In this document: positions 1 to 10,334 of the stretch, in pieces
Numbering within the stretch: the stretch's first letter is position 1
How the letters are laid out: every line of letters starts with the position of its first letter
Assembly: GCF_029784165.1 (NCBI RefSeq)
Contig: NC_073696.1
Coordinates: forward strand, 103,190,665 to 103,254,664
Source: Wyeomyia smithii
Taxonomy: Eukaryota > Arthropoda > Insecta > Diptera > Culicidae
DNA length: 64,000 bases
Reading direction: 5' to 3'
Notes under the pieces: model-generated
The model's database searches: none
Told to the model about the DNA's origin: nothing
The model's input: the letters and a program-made list of their open reading frames with translations, nothing else
Position numbers and translations under genes: made by a program

Positions 1-1710
1 AAAGTTATAGGCAGAAACGATATGGTTCTATAAACAATATATATACTGTACTTTTTTGTGCTAAATTTGTCACAAAACAATAAATATCTCAAAAGTACCT
101 TTTTAAAAATCTTTTAAACATTTTTTACACATTGAAGACAACAATGTTTACTACAATCTTTCAACATTTAGTGATTATAAAATGAGCAACTAAAATTTCC
201 AATTTTCAAAAGAATTTTTTTTTTATTTGAGCGAAAGTGGTTAAGTTTGATTTATGTGAGATCTTCTCAAAGATATTTGATTCTTCAATCTCCTCCCATG
301 CGCAATGTTTTGCCTCTTATTGACACAAATTCGGAAAAAAAATAAAGATGAAAGCAAACATTACTATAAGAAATCGCCCGATTAAAATTTCCACCACTAT
401 TGATTGCCCTCAGCATCCGCTTTATTAACCGGTTTCTAGTGACTTTACACACCATTCTATAAACTGGATGGAAATTCCAGCGTTCGACATTCTTTCAAAA
501 TATTGTTGGAATTTCCGCGTTGGTTTGTGAATCGGCTTTTGGCACCCGGAAATCTACCTGGGCACCTGATGGTTCTCTACATCCTATAAGTAGAAAAAAG
601 AAGGTAGAACCTCTTGAGCCCGAGACTGTTAATCGATCTTGAACAATGCTTTTATAGCACGAGCAACACATGGTGCGATGTTTAACTTTCCTATCCTTTT
701 ACCTTTGATCGTCAGGCTGTATATGTATGAGTGTGCTGTTCCTACTTGTTCGTTAGGCCTTTACGAGCGAATGCCGCCTTCAGGGGCCTACAAAGCCTGA
801 TCATACCTATAAAAAATAAGGACAAACCGGAGGCGTGTCATAGTTTCGAAAACCGAAGTGATGCTCTACTCATGGTGGCCGTCGACCGTTTCTCAAACAA
901 ACGTGTTATTAATTTCCTTCCTCGCTTAGTGCAGCTCAGGCAGGTGGATATCACGATCAAGGGATGTGCTGCTCACACCACGAATGAAAAATCGAAAATC
1001 TCCGTTATCTAATGTGTGATTGTGTAATCAACCGAACAGAATTTCGAAGAACTTCGCACACCGGTAAAACCTCCAACCGGTCAATAAAATCTGCACACCG
1101 TATATTGTTTTTATCTTTTGTTTCCCTGCTTTCGCTAACTTACCTCGGGCCCGTTTACAAGCTAATTTGATCCTCATTTTGAAAGTCACACTCATTTCCG
1201 GGACCCTTAGGAGAAGTAGAAAGCAAAGGTAAGGATCAGGCAGGCAACAGAAAGGTAGAAACTGTGGAAAGAATTATCAGCCCTTCTTGTGTTTGTACAT
1301 TAGCTCTAGTAGCTCGCCTTAGGTTGCAGCTTAAAATGGCACGGAGCCCACACAATGCGACCCCCTGATGGGATCTCAAGTGCCTCTCGCTGTAGAACCG
1401 GCAGGAAAGAATGGAAAGTGAAGTGCCCGTATGGTTGTAATCCGCAATTTGGGGATTTTTTGCCTGCTTACTCTCTATTGCAGATACTTGACGGCTAAGC
1501 AATGCGCTTTGCTAGAAGTGATTTTCTTCTCTTTGTTTCCGTACTGCTCAGTTCGCTTTGGACTGTGCTCAGGACTAATTTCGGATGAAAAGCTCGTGGG
1601 TGCGTTTCGTAACTAGAATTCACAGACAAAGAGACTTGATATTGCACTTTACTTGTGCTACTTGGCAATTTATTACATAACTTCGCACGCTACATACTAG
1701 CATGCTGAGT
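1..1710. other. AT-rich DNA with no recognisable gene
   Basis: No open frame here encodes a family I recognise. The longest frames (731-1012 on +, 1236-1502 on -) have no domain-like pattern or low-complexity tract. No tRNA-like box or inverted repeat stands out. It is probably intergenic DNA or old repeat. Confidence 0.5.
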
Positions 1711-2189
1711 TACAGTGATAGGCATAAATAAAAGCCCACCTTGAGTATTTGGAAACATTTTTCGATTTTTGGACTTTTTTCTAAAAATCTGCAGCCGTCA
1801 TTCCATACGATTGTTTGTTATTTATCACTTTTTCAGGAAACTAACAAGTTTTGTCATTTTTGTTGGATTTTGTTTACTCCATTACATGACTTCTTGAATG
1901 TGTGCAAAAATGCGTTGACAAAAATAAAAGCCCACTCCCAAAAAGTTATATTGAAATCATTTGTAACCTTTGAGTAACTCGTCGTTTCACATGTTATGAC
2001 AGCTAGGGCCTTGCGATACTATTTATCATCACTCAGTGGTTTACTTGACGCGATATAAACAAAGCGTTGTTTACATTGGCACATAAAAGTCGATTTTTGT
2101 TGTTTACACAAAGAGTTTTCAACAAAATTCAAATGGGTGGTAAAAAAAATCAGCATGCAAGTCTGAAATCTGATCGTGAACAATTCATT

Positions 2190-2460
2190 TGTAGCAGATT
2201 TCGCAGCGGAAGATTGCAGAGAAGTTCGGGATAAGCCGTGAAATTGTGCAGAAGCATAATACTTCCGGTTCGCTTGCTGACAGATCCGGAAGAGGCCGTC
2301 GTCGGAAGACCGATAGCTGGACGGATCAACAAAACATTCGGGAAGTGAAAACATCTCCAAAAATATCGGTCAAAGTGATCCAGGAAAACTTCTCGTTGGC
2401 GGTTTCGGCTTGAACCGTACACCGCCGCAGACTAGCTGAGCATGGACTCAAGGGCAGATT
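2190..2460 (+). pseudogene. Mirrored copy of Tc1-like transposase HTH region
   Basis: Read on the + strand, this arm encodes KIAEKFGISREIVQKHNTSG, a GRGRRRK basic stretch and a second HTH-like segment near RRRLAEHGLKG. These are the same protein segments as the reverse-strand copy at 2933-2691. It has an in-frame stop around 2412 and lacks the catalytic half. Small differences between the arms (for example a three-residue insertion in the other copy) suggest they have diverged since the duplication. Confidence 0.7.
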
Positions 2461-2469
2461 CACAAAAAA

Positions 2470-2933
2470 AAAAATAACGTACCTGCAATCCTTCATCATC
2501 CTTCCATCACACCTTCACGCCGCTTTTTTTTTTGAAAAGCTCAAATTTCGATTCATCAGTTCAAAGTACTTTTTTACAAAAGTCTTTGGGTTTGTTCACA
2601 TGTTTCCGGGCAAATTTAAATCGTTTTAGTTTGTTTTTCTTGCTGATGAATGGACGTTTTTTGTGAAGCTGCTCTTGAGTCCATACTCAGCTAGTCTGCG
2701 CCGCACGGTTCTAGTCGAAACCGCCAACGAGAGGTTTTCCTGAATATTTTTGGAAATTTCTTCACTTCCCGGATGATTCGTTGATCCGTCCGGCTATCGG
2801 TCTTTCGACGACGGCCTCCTCCGGATCTGTCAGCAAGCGAACCGTAAGTATTATGCTTCTGCACAATTTCACGGACTACTCCCCGGCTTATTCCGAACTT
2901 CTCTGCAATCTTCCGCTGCGAAATCTGCTTCAA
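2470..2933 (-). pseudogene. Tc1-like transposase, N-terminal part (broken)
   Basis: The reading frame 2933-2691 encodes a helix-turn-helix of Tc1 type (QRKIAEKFGISRGVVREIVQ), followed by a basic GRRRK linker. This is the paired-like DNA-binding region of Tc1 transposases. Past a frameshift, the reverse strand at about 2690-2540 still resembles the rest of the family, up to a TDESKFELF block that holds the first catalytic Asp. The sequence then breaks off before the second and third acidic residues, so no active enzyme can be made. A shorter mirrored copy of the same domain lies on the + strand at about 2190-2460. Confidence 0.8.
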
Positions 2934-3410
2934 ATGATCGTGAACAACTGGATTTCAGACTCGCATGCTGATTTTCTTACCACCCATTTGAATTTTGATG
3001 CAAACTCTTTGTGTAAACAACAAAAATCGACTTTTATGTGCCAATGTAAACAACACGTTGTTTATATCGCGCCAAGTGAACCGCTGAGTGATGATAAATA
3101 GTATCGCACAGCCCTAGCTGTCATAACATGTGAAAACGACGAGTTACTCAAAGGTTTCCAATGATTTCAATATAACTTTTTGGGGGTGGGCTTTTATTTT
3201 TGTCAACGCATTTTTGCACACATTCAAGAAGGCATGTCATGAAGTAAACAAAATCCAACAAATATGACAAAACTTGTTAATTATCTGAAAAATTGATAAA
3301 TCACAAACAATCGTATGGAATGACGGCTGCAGATTTTTATAAAGAAGGCCAGAAATCGGAAAATGTTTCCAAATACTCATGGTGGGCTTTTATCTATGCC
3401 TATCACTGTA

Positions 3411-4419
3411 TGTATTCTTTTTGAAGGTTCACAAGAATGCAAATTTAATTAGTATATTTTTCGCCTGACTATCAACTTATTAGCATCTTCTTGTAAAAGA
3501 TTAATTCTCTATAGCTTCATTATCCTTAGGCCGATAATGGAACAAACCTGACGTTAATAGAGCCGATATCCTATTTGGTTTAAAAAATGGTTTAATCAAC
3601 AATTTTTTTTTTGTTCATATTGTGAACAATTTTAGAGCAGTTTTTCCATGAACAGGACCGGATTAAGACTTGTGGGGCCCGGGGCCAAGTAACATGAGGA
3701 GGGCTCTTTCCAGTTGTCGAAATTCCAATAAAGGAAATGCCGTAAAAAAAATCTGAGTTAAAGAAAGTTTATAATTGGATTATGCCAGTTTAGTTTAAAT
3801 TTCAGTTTTTCTTGAAGTGTCACGAAATTTTTTGTGTAGTAAGTCATTGAAGGCGCATAATTGTGAGGGCCCCAATTCAATTTTTTCCCAAACAATCCAT
3901 TGTCACATTCATTCTTTATCATTGTCAATGTTTACTCTCTAGTTCCTTCATCATCTTATCTTATATCTTCTATCTATTTAACTTTCTACTTATATAAAAG
4001 ACAAGTTTTGAATGTTTGTTTGTATGTACCTTTGTTTCAGCATGACTCTTGAATGAATGAACCGATTACCACCAAACTTGGCATACATGTTCTTTGTACA
4101 AAGGAAGTGGTCATAGAAATATTACAGAGGAGGAGGGACACCCCTTAAAGAAGGAAGGGGCCAAAAGTTAAGAATTTTCATGCATTATGGGAACTTCTTG
4201 GATGAATTTATCGATCTTCAGGCCCTCGATCATATAAGGTCGGAGGTTGATGTCTAGAGACCGAAACATGATGTTTGATGTTAGATTTTTAAATCCAAAA
4301 CAGCGAATTTCGGCTTCTGGAAAGCTTCATAAAACTGTACAAAATGTTCACAAATCCCCAATAATGGTATTTCCGGAAGTAATATGACACTCCGGGACAC
4401 AATATCGATGTCCGACGAG
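3411..4419. other. Degenerate repeat DNA without a gene
   Basis: A stretch near 3655-3875 has a GGGGCCCGGGGCC-like start and a GAGGGCCCC end, suggesting an old element. From about 4010 there is a segment of the common insect-repeat type (ATGAACCGATTACCACCAAA). There is no open frame of interest. Confidence 0.35.
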
Positions 4420-4562
4420 AGAGCCAACTGTTTAGTGTACAGGACAATTGCGGGGCTAACGCTACGATCCTACTGGCACTAACAGTCTCTACCGAGCCGA
4501 GACTTGAACCTACGGCAACTGGCTTGTTGAGCCAGCATCGTACCTCGAGACCATCTGGGAGA
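4420..4562 (-). repeat. tRNA-derived SINE fragment
   Basis: The reverse strand reads GGTCTCGAGGTACGATGCTG near its start and then a polymerase III B-box-like GGTTCAAGTCTCGG. It continues with the conserved tail (ACTGTTAGTGCCAGTAGGAT, then GCCCCGCAATTGTCC). The same unit occurs on the + strand at 6515-6660 and 48700-48893, which shows it is a dispersed family and not a tRNA gene. Confidence 0.8.
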
Positions 4563-4794
4563 GACTCTATCTATCATCATCCTAAATCTATCGCATATTC
4601 CTCAATATAGTTTTTTTAACAAGGAGATGTCTAGAGACCAACCGACGCCATTCTTAGATCCAAAATGACGTGTCCCGTTTTGTGAAAAGCTGAGTAAAAT
4701 TGAGTAAATTACTCATATCCTCCCCAAGTTTAATATTTTAATATTTATACGTGAGCACTTCTTAAAGAACTCTGCGATGCTTAGAATCTACAAT

Positions 4795-4932
4795 TACAAA
4801 GATATTTTTTTCCATGGAGCTAGAAAAAATTTCATTATCATTCTTGATTCATATTACGACCATTTCCTCTAATATGAATCAAGAATGATAATGAATTTTT
4901 TCTAGCTCCATGGAAAAAAAAATATCTTTGTA
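4795..4932. repeat. Near-perfect hairpin, 62-bp arms
   Basis: Arms 4795-4856 and 4870-4932 are reverse complements with only one or two differences, separated by 13 bases. Each arm ends in TACAAAGATAT. The hairpin sits inside the left copy of the compound repeat, where the other copy has only one AAAGATAT, so it is probably a local inverted duplication. Confidence 0.85.
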
Positions 4933-5221
4933 CTTTACGAACTAATTTCATTTTTTGTCACATGGCTTACATTTTATGTTTAGTAAAGCGGGCAATATAT
5001 GAGCCGTAGCGGAACAGAGTGGTCTATGTGCCATCGAGAAAATTGTTCAGGAGAAGCAATTTTCGAAAAATCTCTGAATAAAATTCTGTTTAACGGGTTC
5101 TTTCCAACAAAATATTTTAATATAAAGATTATGGAATGGTTTAACATTGGGATACACAAAATTAACAGTTTCTCTGCGAAATCGGTGATTTTATCTCACC
5201 AATGTACATAAACCACTCTGA

Positions 5222-5430
5222 CTTCACATGGCATGTCACATGTAACATGTGACGTGTAACATTACATGTAACACAACATGTTACAATTTACATGATACTT
5301 GACATGTTACATTTTTCGTGTTAAATTACGTGTAACATCTTACAAATCACGTGTAACATGTCACAGGACAAATGACAAGTTACATATCACATGTAACATG
5401 TTACATGTCACATATTACATGACGGTATTA
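5222..5430. repeat. Degenerate ACATGTAACATGT minisatellite
   Basis: About 200 bases consist of variations on a short, largely self-complementary unit (TGTAACATG / CATGTTACA), with both orientations intermixed. The array lies between inverted copies of the GGAACAGAGTGGTCTATG block at 5009-5026 and 5443-5460. Confidence 0.8.
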
Positions 5431-5880
5431 CCTCGATTTATGTACATAGACCACTCTGTTCCGAAACAGAATGGCCATTCTGTTTCGGACGAAATTTCAA
5501 CATGGTATTAGGAATGGGAAATATCGTCTAAAATGGCTATCGATAATTATCGAGAAATTCCTTAATACCATCGATAGCTATCGATAATTATCGATAGTTT
5601 GACAGCTAGAACCAGATGAAGAAAAACAACAGAGTGTTGCTCCCGTTGTGGACAGGAACAATATTTAAAAGTTTATTCGCACACATAATTCGCACTTAAG
5701 CGAAATCTCTTCGGTTTCCGTGTAAGGTAGAGTGAGCGAAAATGAGTATCCTTCAATTTTCTAACAATTTTAAGGAGGATTTCATGTGAGAGCGAACAAT
5801 CATCGAATTCTCTTTAAACAAAGGCAAGGCCGATATATTTTTTCAGTTCTGGCATCATTGTGGAGTAGTGTTCGACATCG

Positions 5881-6032
5881 GACCGGGTAGGGTCCGGTAA
5901 AAGTCCGGTCCGGTCCGGTCCGAAGTCCGATCGGACCGGAACTGTCAAAGTCCGGTTTTTTCCCGGACCGGACCGGAACGAAGCTATCCGGACTTCGGAA
6001 CGGACCGGGTAATGCTTTCCGGACCCCGAACA
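5881..6032. repeat. CCGGAC / GTCCGG minisatellite
   Basis: The sequence is a run of GGTCCGG, CCGGACC and related units, GC-rich in an AT-rich setting. Open frames across it encode only repetitive Gly-Pro-Asp-Arg-like peptide and are not genes. A related array in the opposite orientation is at 19390-19525, next to the same GTTCGACATCGGA block. Confidence 0.85.
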
Positions 6033-6317
6033 TTTTCGGTGAAAAAAAAATTTATTCAATTTAGGTCATAGAACGCAGCAAGTTTTTCATCCTTTTTGAT
6101 TTTCTTCGCTGCTTTTATTAAAAGTCAACCCATATGGCCTTGCTCGCCTTTTTAACCTGTAATATATGCTTTAATTGATCACATGGTTCTTATAAAATTA
6201 GAAAGACATTGATTGTTACATTTTTTTTGCCATTTCAATTTTGCTCCTGCTATCACTTCGAAACTAGTGAACAACTGATAGACTCGCACAACTTGTTCTG
6301 AGTTTGTGCTTAATTCA

Positions 6318-6411
6318 GGGTGGTCAGCGAATCGGGAGAACCTTGAAAATCGGGAAAAAGCCGGGAATTCAAAAATGAACCAGGAAAATCGGGAAATTTG
6401 ATGTCCATTTT
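6318..6411 (+). repeat. CGGGAAAA-rich repeat fragment
   Basis: The sequence GGGTGGTCAGCGAATCGGGA is followed by several CGGGAAA and CCGGGAATT units. A similar block in reverse orientation is at 17862-17935 (GGTGGCCAGA and CCGGGAAAAA units). Confidence 0.5.
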
Positions 6412-6514
6412 AAACATTATTTTTCATTTACACATGCTTGGGATCTGTTGTATTAGTTCAACGCATTATACATTTTCTGCCATCTCACAAACACTGGAAG
6501 GCTCAAGGAACCAT

Positions 6515-6660
6515 TTAGTTGGTCTCGGGGTAAGGTGCTGGAGTAACAAGCCCTTCGTCATACGTTGAATCTCGGCTAAGAGAGACGACCGTTAGAGTCA
6601 ATAGGATCCTAGCGCTAGCCCCGCAATTATTCTGTACATTAACAGTTGGCTGCGATTGTT
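6515..6660 (+). repeat. tRNA-derived SINE fragment
   Basis: It starts TTGGTCTCGGGGTAAGGTGC, has a weakened B box (CGTTGAATCTCGGCT), and ends in the family tail AGCGCTAGCCCCGCAATT. It is the same family as 4420-4562 and 48700-48893, here the most diverged of the three. Confidence 0.7.
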
Positions 6661-7652
6661 TTTCTCTAAATTGTCTCCCTTCTCATTCGCACTGATTAGA
6701 GCTTCAACAGTAAGTGGCGATCAAACATCAAAACAACCCCCACTTTACAGGATCAACGTCTAATGTCATTTTTGCCTCAGTTCGTTTCAAAGTTATGTAC
6801 GGAATTCTTCACAATTGATGTAAAAATATTCTTCAACCCGTAAAGACCCGGGACGGAACTTGTTTTTTAAATGCTCGTTTCTCAGCGCTGGAACGGTCAA
6901 TTTGGGAAAACTTGGAATTTCATTCAAGGGAAATAGTTGCTCTAAGTTTTGGTAAAGGTGCCAACCCTCTGAATCCCTCCCCGTTTTTGTAAGACGCATA
7001 TATGTCTGTATTTTTTTCTGATTTTTCAAACAGATTGAGCAAACACTGGGAATTTTCATACGTATAAATTGCTCCATGTATCAAATCATGTCAGGTGGAT
7101 GAAATATGGTATGTAAGAGTAAATTTTGGAGTTTCTAAATTATTTCAGTACGAAATCACAAAACTACGTATTGTTATGAAAATTCAAATAACAAGACCGT
7201 TCTTCAAATTTTAAGCTCTATATTTTTGCGGTAAGGTCTCCTAAATCCATGCGCGATGAAATATTTATTTTATCATGCAAACATTTTAAGAAAAACCAGT
7301 TTAAATTCACCAAAGTACGTATTTCCATGGAAACCTGATTTTCTCAGTCTCCCACGGTAGGTAACTTAGCTCTTCAATTTTCAAGCTCTATATTTTTAGA
7401 GTAACGACTTCTGAATCCAAAGATGATAAAAGATTTATTCTAGCATGCACAGATTTGGAGAAAATCAAGTTTTCATGAGAACTCGTAGTTTAGTGAATTC
7501 AACTCGTTTTTCTCTGAATTTGAGCATGCTAGAATAAATCTTCCAGCATCTTTGGATTCAGAAGACGTTACTCTAGAAATATAGAGCTTGAAAATTGAAG
7601 AGCCAAGTTGAAACCTACCGTGGGAGACTGAGAAAATCAGGTTTCCATGAAA

Positions 7653-8758
7653 TTTTTATTTTTGTAAGATTTGGACCACTGCGACCATTGTTTTGATCTT
7701 TTGTGGTATACCTCTTCTTTAGTCTAGGTACTCGTGGCAGACATATCACTATTGATGGAAGTGATCGTCGTTGTCATATCGCACCCTTTCTCCCAATTAG
7801 GCACTGAATTTCGTATGAAATGTATTACCTCATTAGGATTCGCAGACCAGACCTCAAAAGGCTCCAAAGTTCCTTTTCCAAAGGCTCTAATTCTGCGCTG
7901 TATTAGTGCACTGCAGTGGCAGAGCAAATGTTCTGCAGTTTCACATTCGAACCCGCAGAGACGACAAATTTCGTCATCTGACTGACCAATTTGTTTCAGG
8001 TGATGCTTACTTGGACAGTGTCCTGTAAACAGTCCGGTAATTGTTCTTAGTCCCTTTTTATTACTAAGCAATTGCTGGCTATTCTTGACGCTTGGTTTTA
8101 TAAAGCGTTTAGACTGGCGTAGCCCTACTGGGCATATCCAGTTCTCTTCTATAGTCCTATGTTCCCAGGTTTTCAATTCTGCTTTCAAGGCGCTTGATGA
8201 CATCCCACAGAATGGTTCTGGGCCAATGAAATCGGTACATGACCCCTGTCTAGCTAACGTATCGGCTTTTTCATTGCCTTCCACTCCGCAGTGACCAGGA
8301 ACCCAGTATAACCATACTTGGTTCCTTTCTGCCACTTGTTTCAGTGAAAGGATGCACTCCCATACTAGCTTAAAGGTACATGTGAAGGCTTTTAGTGCTT
8401 TAAGTGCTGCTTGGCTATCAGAAAAAATGCATATGTTAGCATGCCTGTATTTTCTAGCCAAACAGACTTGTGCACATACATAAATTGCAAATATTTCGGC
8501 CTGGAACACTGTTGGCCAACGGCCCATTGGTATCGAGATACTTGTCCCAGGACCATTTATACCTGCTCCGGTTGAATCATTCATTTTTGAGCCATCTGTG
8601 TAAAAGACGACAGAGCCTTGTGAGATATTCGGGCCACCTTGTTCCCAAACTTCCCGTTCGGTCTCTATGATTTTGAAAGGTATTTCGAAGTTTGCTTCTG
8701 TATTCATCCAGTCTTCGATACCTGGTATATGTTTGCTCAGCTGGAAATGTTTGAAAAT
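7653..8758 (-). mobile_element. 5'-truncated non-LTR retrotransposon
   Basis: The insertion is flanked by a 12-bp direct repeat, GTTTCCATGAAA, at 7641-7652 and 8759-8770. This is the signature of target-primed reverse transcription. The 3' end lies at the low coordinate and finishes in a short A-rich tail (AAAAATAAAAATT). The 5' end is cut off inside the coding region, so only the RNase H part of ORF2 remains. Confidence 0.85.
7724..8756 (-). pseudogene. LINE ORF2 C-terminus: RNase H domain and CCHC motif
   Basis: An uninterrupted frame with no native start runs from the 5' truncation to a stop at 7724; the first Met (8707) gives 327 residues. The RNase H fold is complete: YTDGSK, AEIFAI, SDSQAAL and GNEKADTLA supply the four acidic active-site residues. 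Near the C-terminus a zinc-knuckle-like CRLCGFECETAEHLLCHC motif follows. This arrangement is typical of RNase H-bearing insect LINEs such as the I, R1 and LOA/Outcast groups. RNase H would remove the RNA template during insertion. Endonuclease and reverse transcriptase are missing, so this copy is dead although the frame is intact, which points to a fairly recent insertion. Confidence 0.88.
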
Positions 8759-9454
8759 GTTTCCATGAAAATACGTACTTTAGTGAATTTAAACTCGTTT
8801 TTCTCAAAATATTTGCATGCTAAAATAAATATTTCACCGCGTATTGATTCAGGAGACCTTACCTCAAAAATGTTGAGCTTAAAATTTAAAGAACGATTTT
8901 CTTATTTGAATTTTTATGAAAATACGTAGTTTTGTGATTTTGTACTGAGATAATTTAGAAACTCCAAATTTTTTTCTTACATACCATATTTCATCCACCT
9001 GACATGATTTGATGCATGGAGCAATTGATACGTATGAAAATTCCCAGTGTTTGCTCAATCTGTTTGAAAAATTAGAAAGAAAACACAGACATATTTGCGT
9101 CTCACGAAAACGGGGAGGGGTCCAGAGGGGTGGCACCTTTACCAAAACTTAGAGCAACTATTTCCCTTGAGTAAAATTCCAAGTTTCCCCAAATCGGCCT
9201 GGAACGGCTGAGAACGAGCATTTTCAAAACACAAGTTCCGTCCCGGGTCTTTACGGGTTAAAAGAAACAAGATTTGAATCTTGGGTTACAAATCGCCAAC
9301 AAAAACCTACAAAGCCCAGGGAAGGTAGAAACTTCAAATAATTAAAAAATATTTTGAAGGCCAGAGAAGTTAAGAATGATTCCAATAAGGTTTTGTTTGT
9401 TAACTTGAAATAGGCAAAAACTAAACTATAATAAAAAAATATCTTAAACCTGAA

Positions 9455-9762
9455 ACAAGTAATGCCTCCACCAACCACGCTGAATCTGGGTTCGAATCCC
9501 GTCGCCATAGGTGTCGATGGTTGTGTGGTGACGTTATCCACTCACAATCAACCAAAACTGATCTAGATTCAACCCTCCGGAGATTTTCTGAGGCGAAAAA
9601 TCTCTGGTTCTTCTATCGCATGGGAAAGTGAAGCCGTTGGCACCGGTCCGTTAATCAACGGGTCGTTAGTTAAGATTCTAGTTGGAGTCACCTCCCCGGG
9701 TGTCGGGGATTGACATAATAGTGGCAGAAATAGACCATCAGAAAATAAGCAAAAAAAAAACG
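9455..9762 (+). repeat. SINE-like repeat with B box and A tail
   Basis: It contains a good polymerase III B box (GGGTTCGAATCCCG at about 9488) and a body with CTCCGGAGATTTTCTGAGG and CCTCCCCGGGTGTCGGGG. It ends in a run of ten A residues near 9751. No clear A box is seen. It differs from the other SINE family in this window. Confidence 0.55.
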
Positions 9763-10276
9763 TAACCTAACCCATTCCCGGCGGATGATGCCATATGGCA
9801 TTACCTGACATTCAAACTTTGATTTAAGTTCAACAATTATACTTGAAAATTTACAAAACGAATCTATTCAGCATCGTTAGAGAATAGATTGATGTTTAAT
9901 ATGCAATACAGTTTATGTTAATTATCCTTATAGTTGATTAGTAATAAAAGTTTAAAGTTCATTGTTTGAGGTAAAAACTGATTTTTCTCCACCGGTAATG
10001 GGTTAAGCTTAAATTCGCATTAGAAAATGATTTGAGGCCAGAAATTTCAGAAATTGATTTTAAAGAATTTGCGTTTCAAAAACCAGAGGCAACGAAAATA
10101 ATTTAAAATTCAATTCAAAATTTATTAAATAGTTCTCTAGAGGCTTAAAATGAAGAGCCTGTCTTTGTTTTTGCCTTTCTCCTAGAAAGGTATAGCAATC
10201 ACTTGCAAAACCGAAAGTATAAAAGTGCTCCAAAGGGCCGAATGACGTATATCACTATACTCAACTCGACATTTTC

Positions 10277-10277
<1 letters not shown>

Positions 10278-10318
<41 letters not shown>

Positions 10319-10330
10319 TGTGTGTATGTG
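10278..10330. repeat. (TG)n microsatellite
   Basis: About 50 bases of TG dinucleotides with two TA interruptions. The frame reading through it (10203-10394) is an artefact of the repeat. Confidence 0.97.
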
Positions 10331-10334
10331 CAGA

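Larger units (their letters stand above)
1713..3408. mobile_element. Tc1-like DNA transposon rearranged into a foldback
   Basis: The ends are inverted copies (CAGTGATAGGCATAAATAAA on the left, its near complement on the right), flanked on both sides by TA, the Tc1/mariner target duplication. The inverted similarity runs inward for roughly 700 bases per arm. Both arms therefore carry the transposase 5' region, pointing at each other, instead of one full gene. A central stretch of about 220 bases (2465-2690) is single copy. An inverted end duplication inside one element is the simplest explanation. Confidence 0.85.
4780..6060 (+). repeat. Compound repeat, left copy of a distant inverted pair
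   Basis: Landmarks occur here in a fixed order: GAATCTACAATTACAAAGAT, AGTAAAGCGGGCAAT, GAGCCGTAGCGGAACAGAGTGG, a CATGGTATTAGGAATGGGAA plus TATCGATAATTATCGATA cluster, AGTGTTCGACATCGGA, and a CCGGAC-rich array. The same landmarks appear in the same order on the reverse strand of 19290-20430. The spacing differs because each copy has its own insertions. I do not recognise the parent element. Confidence 0.7.
6828..9260. repeat. Nested foldback repeat with interior LINE
   Basis: The outer arms are 6828-7330 and 8759-9260, inverted copies of each other. The left arm begins AACCCGTAAAGACCCGGGAC and the right arm ends in its complement. Inside are second inverted arms, about 7335-7455 and 7515-7650, sharing CTCAGTCTCCCACGGTAGGT in opposite orientations. 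A LINE fragment (7653-8758) was inserted between the inner palindrome and the right outer arm. The frames at 6793-7077 and 8879-9145 are repeat-derived and not genes. Confidence 0.8.
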
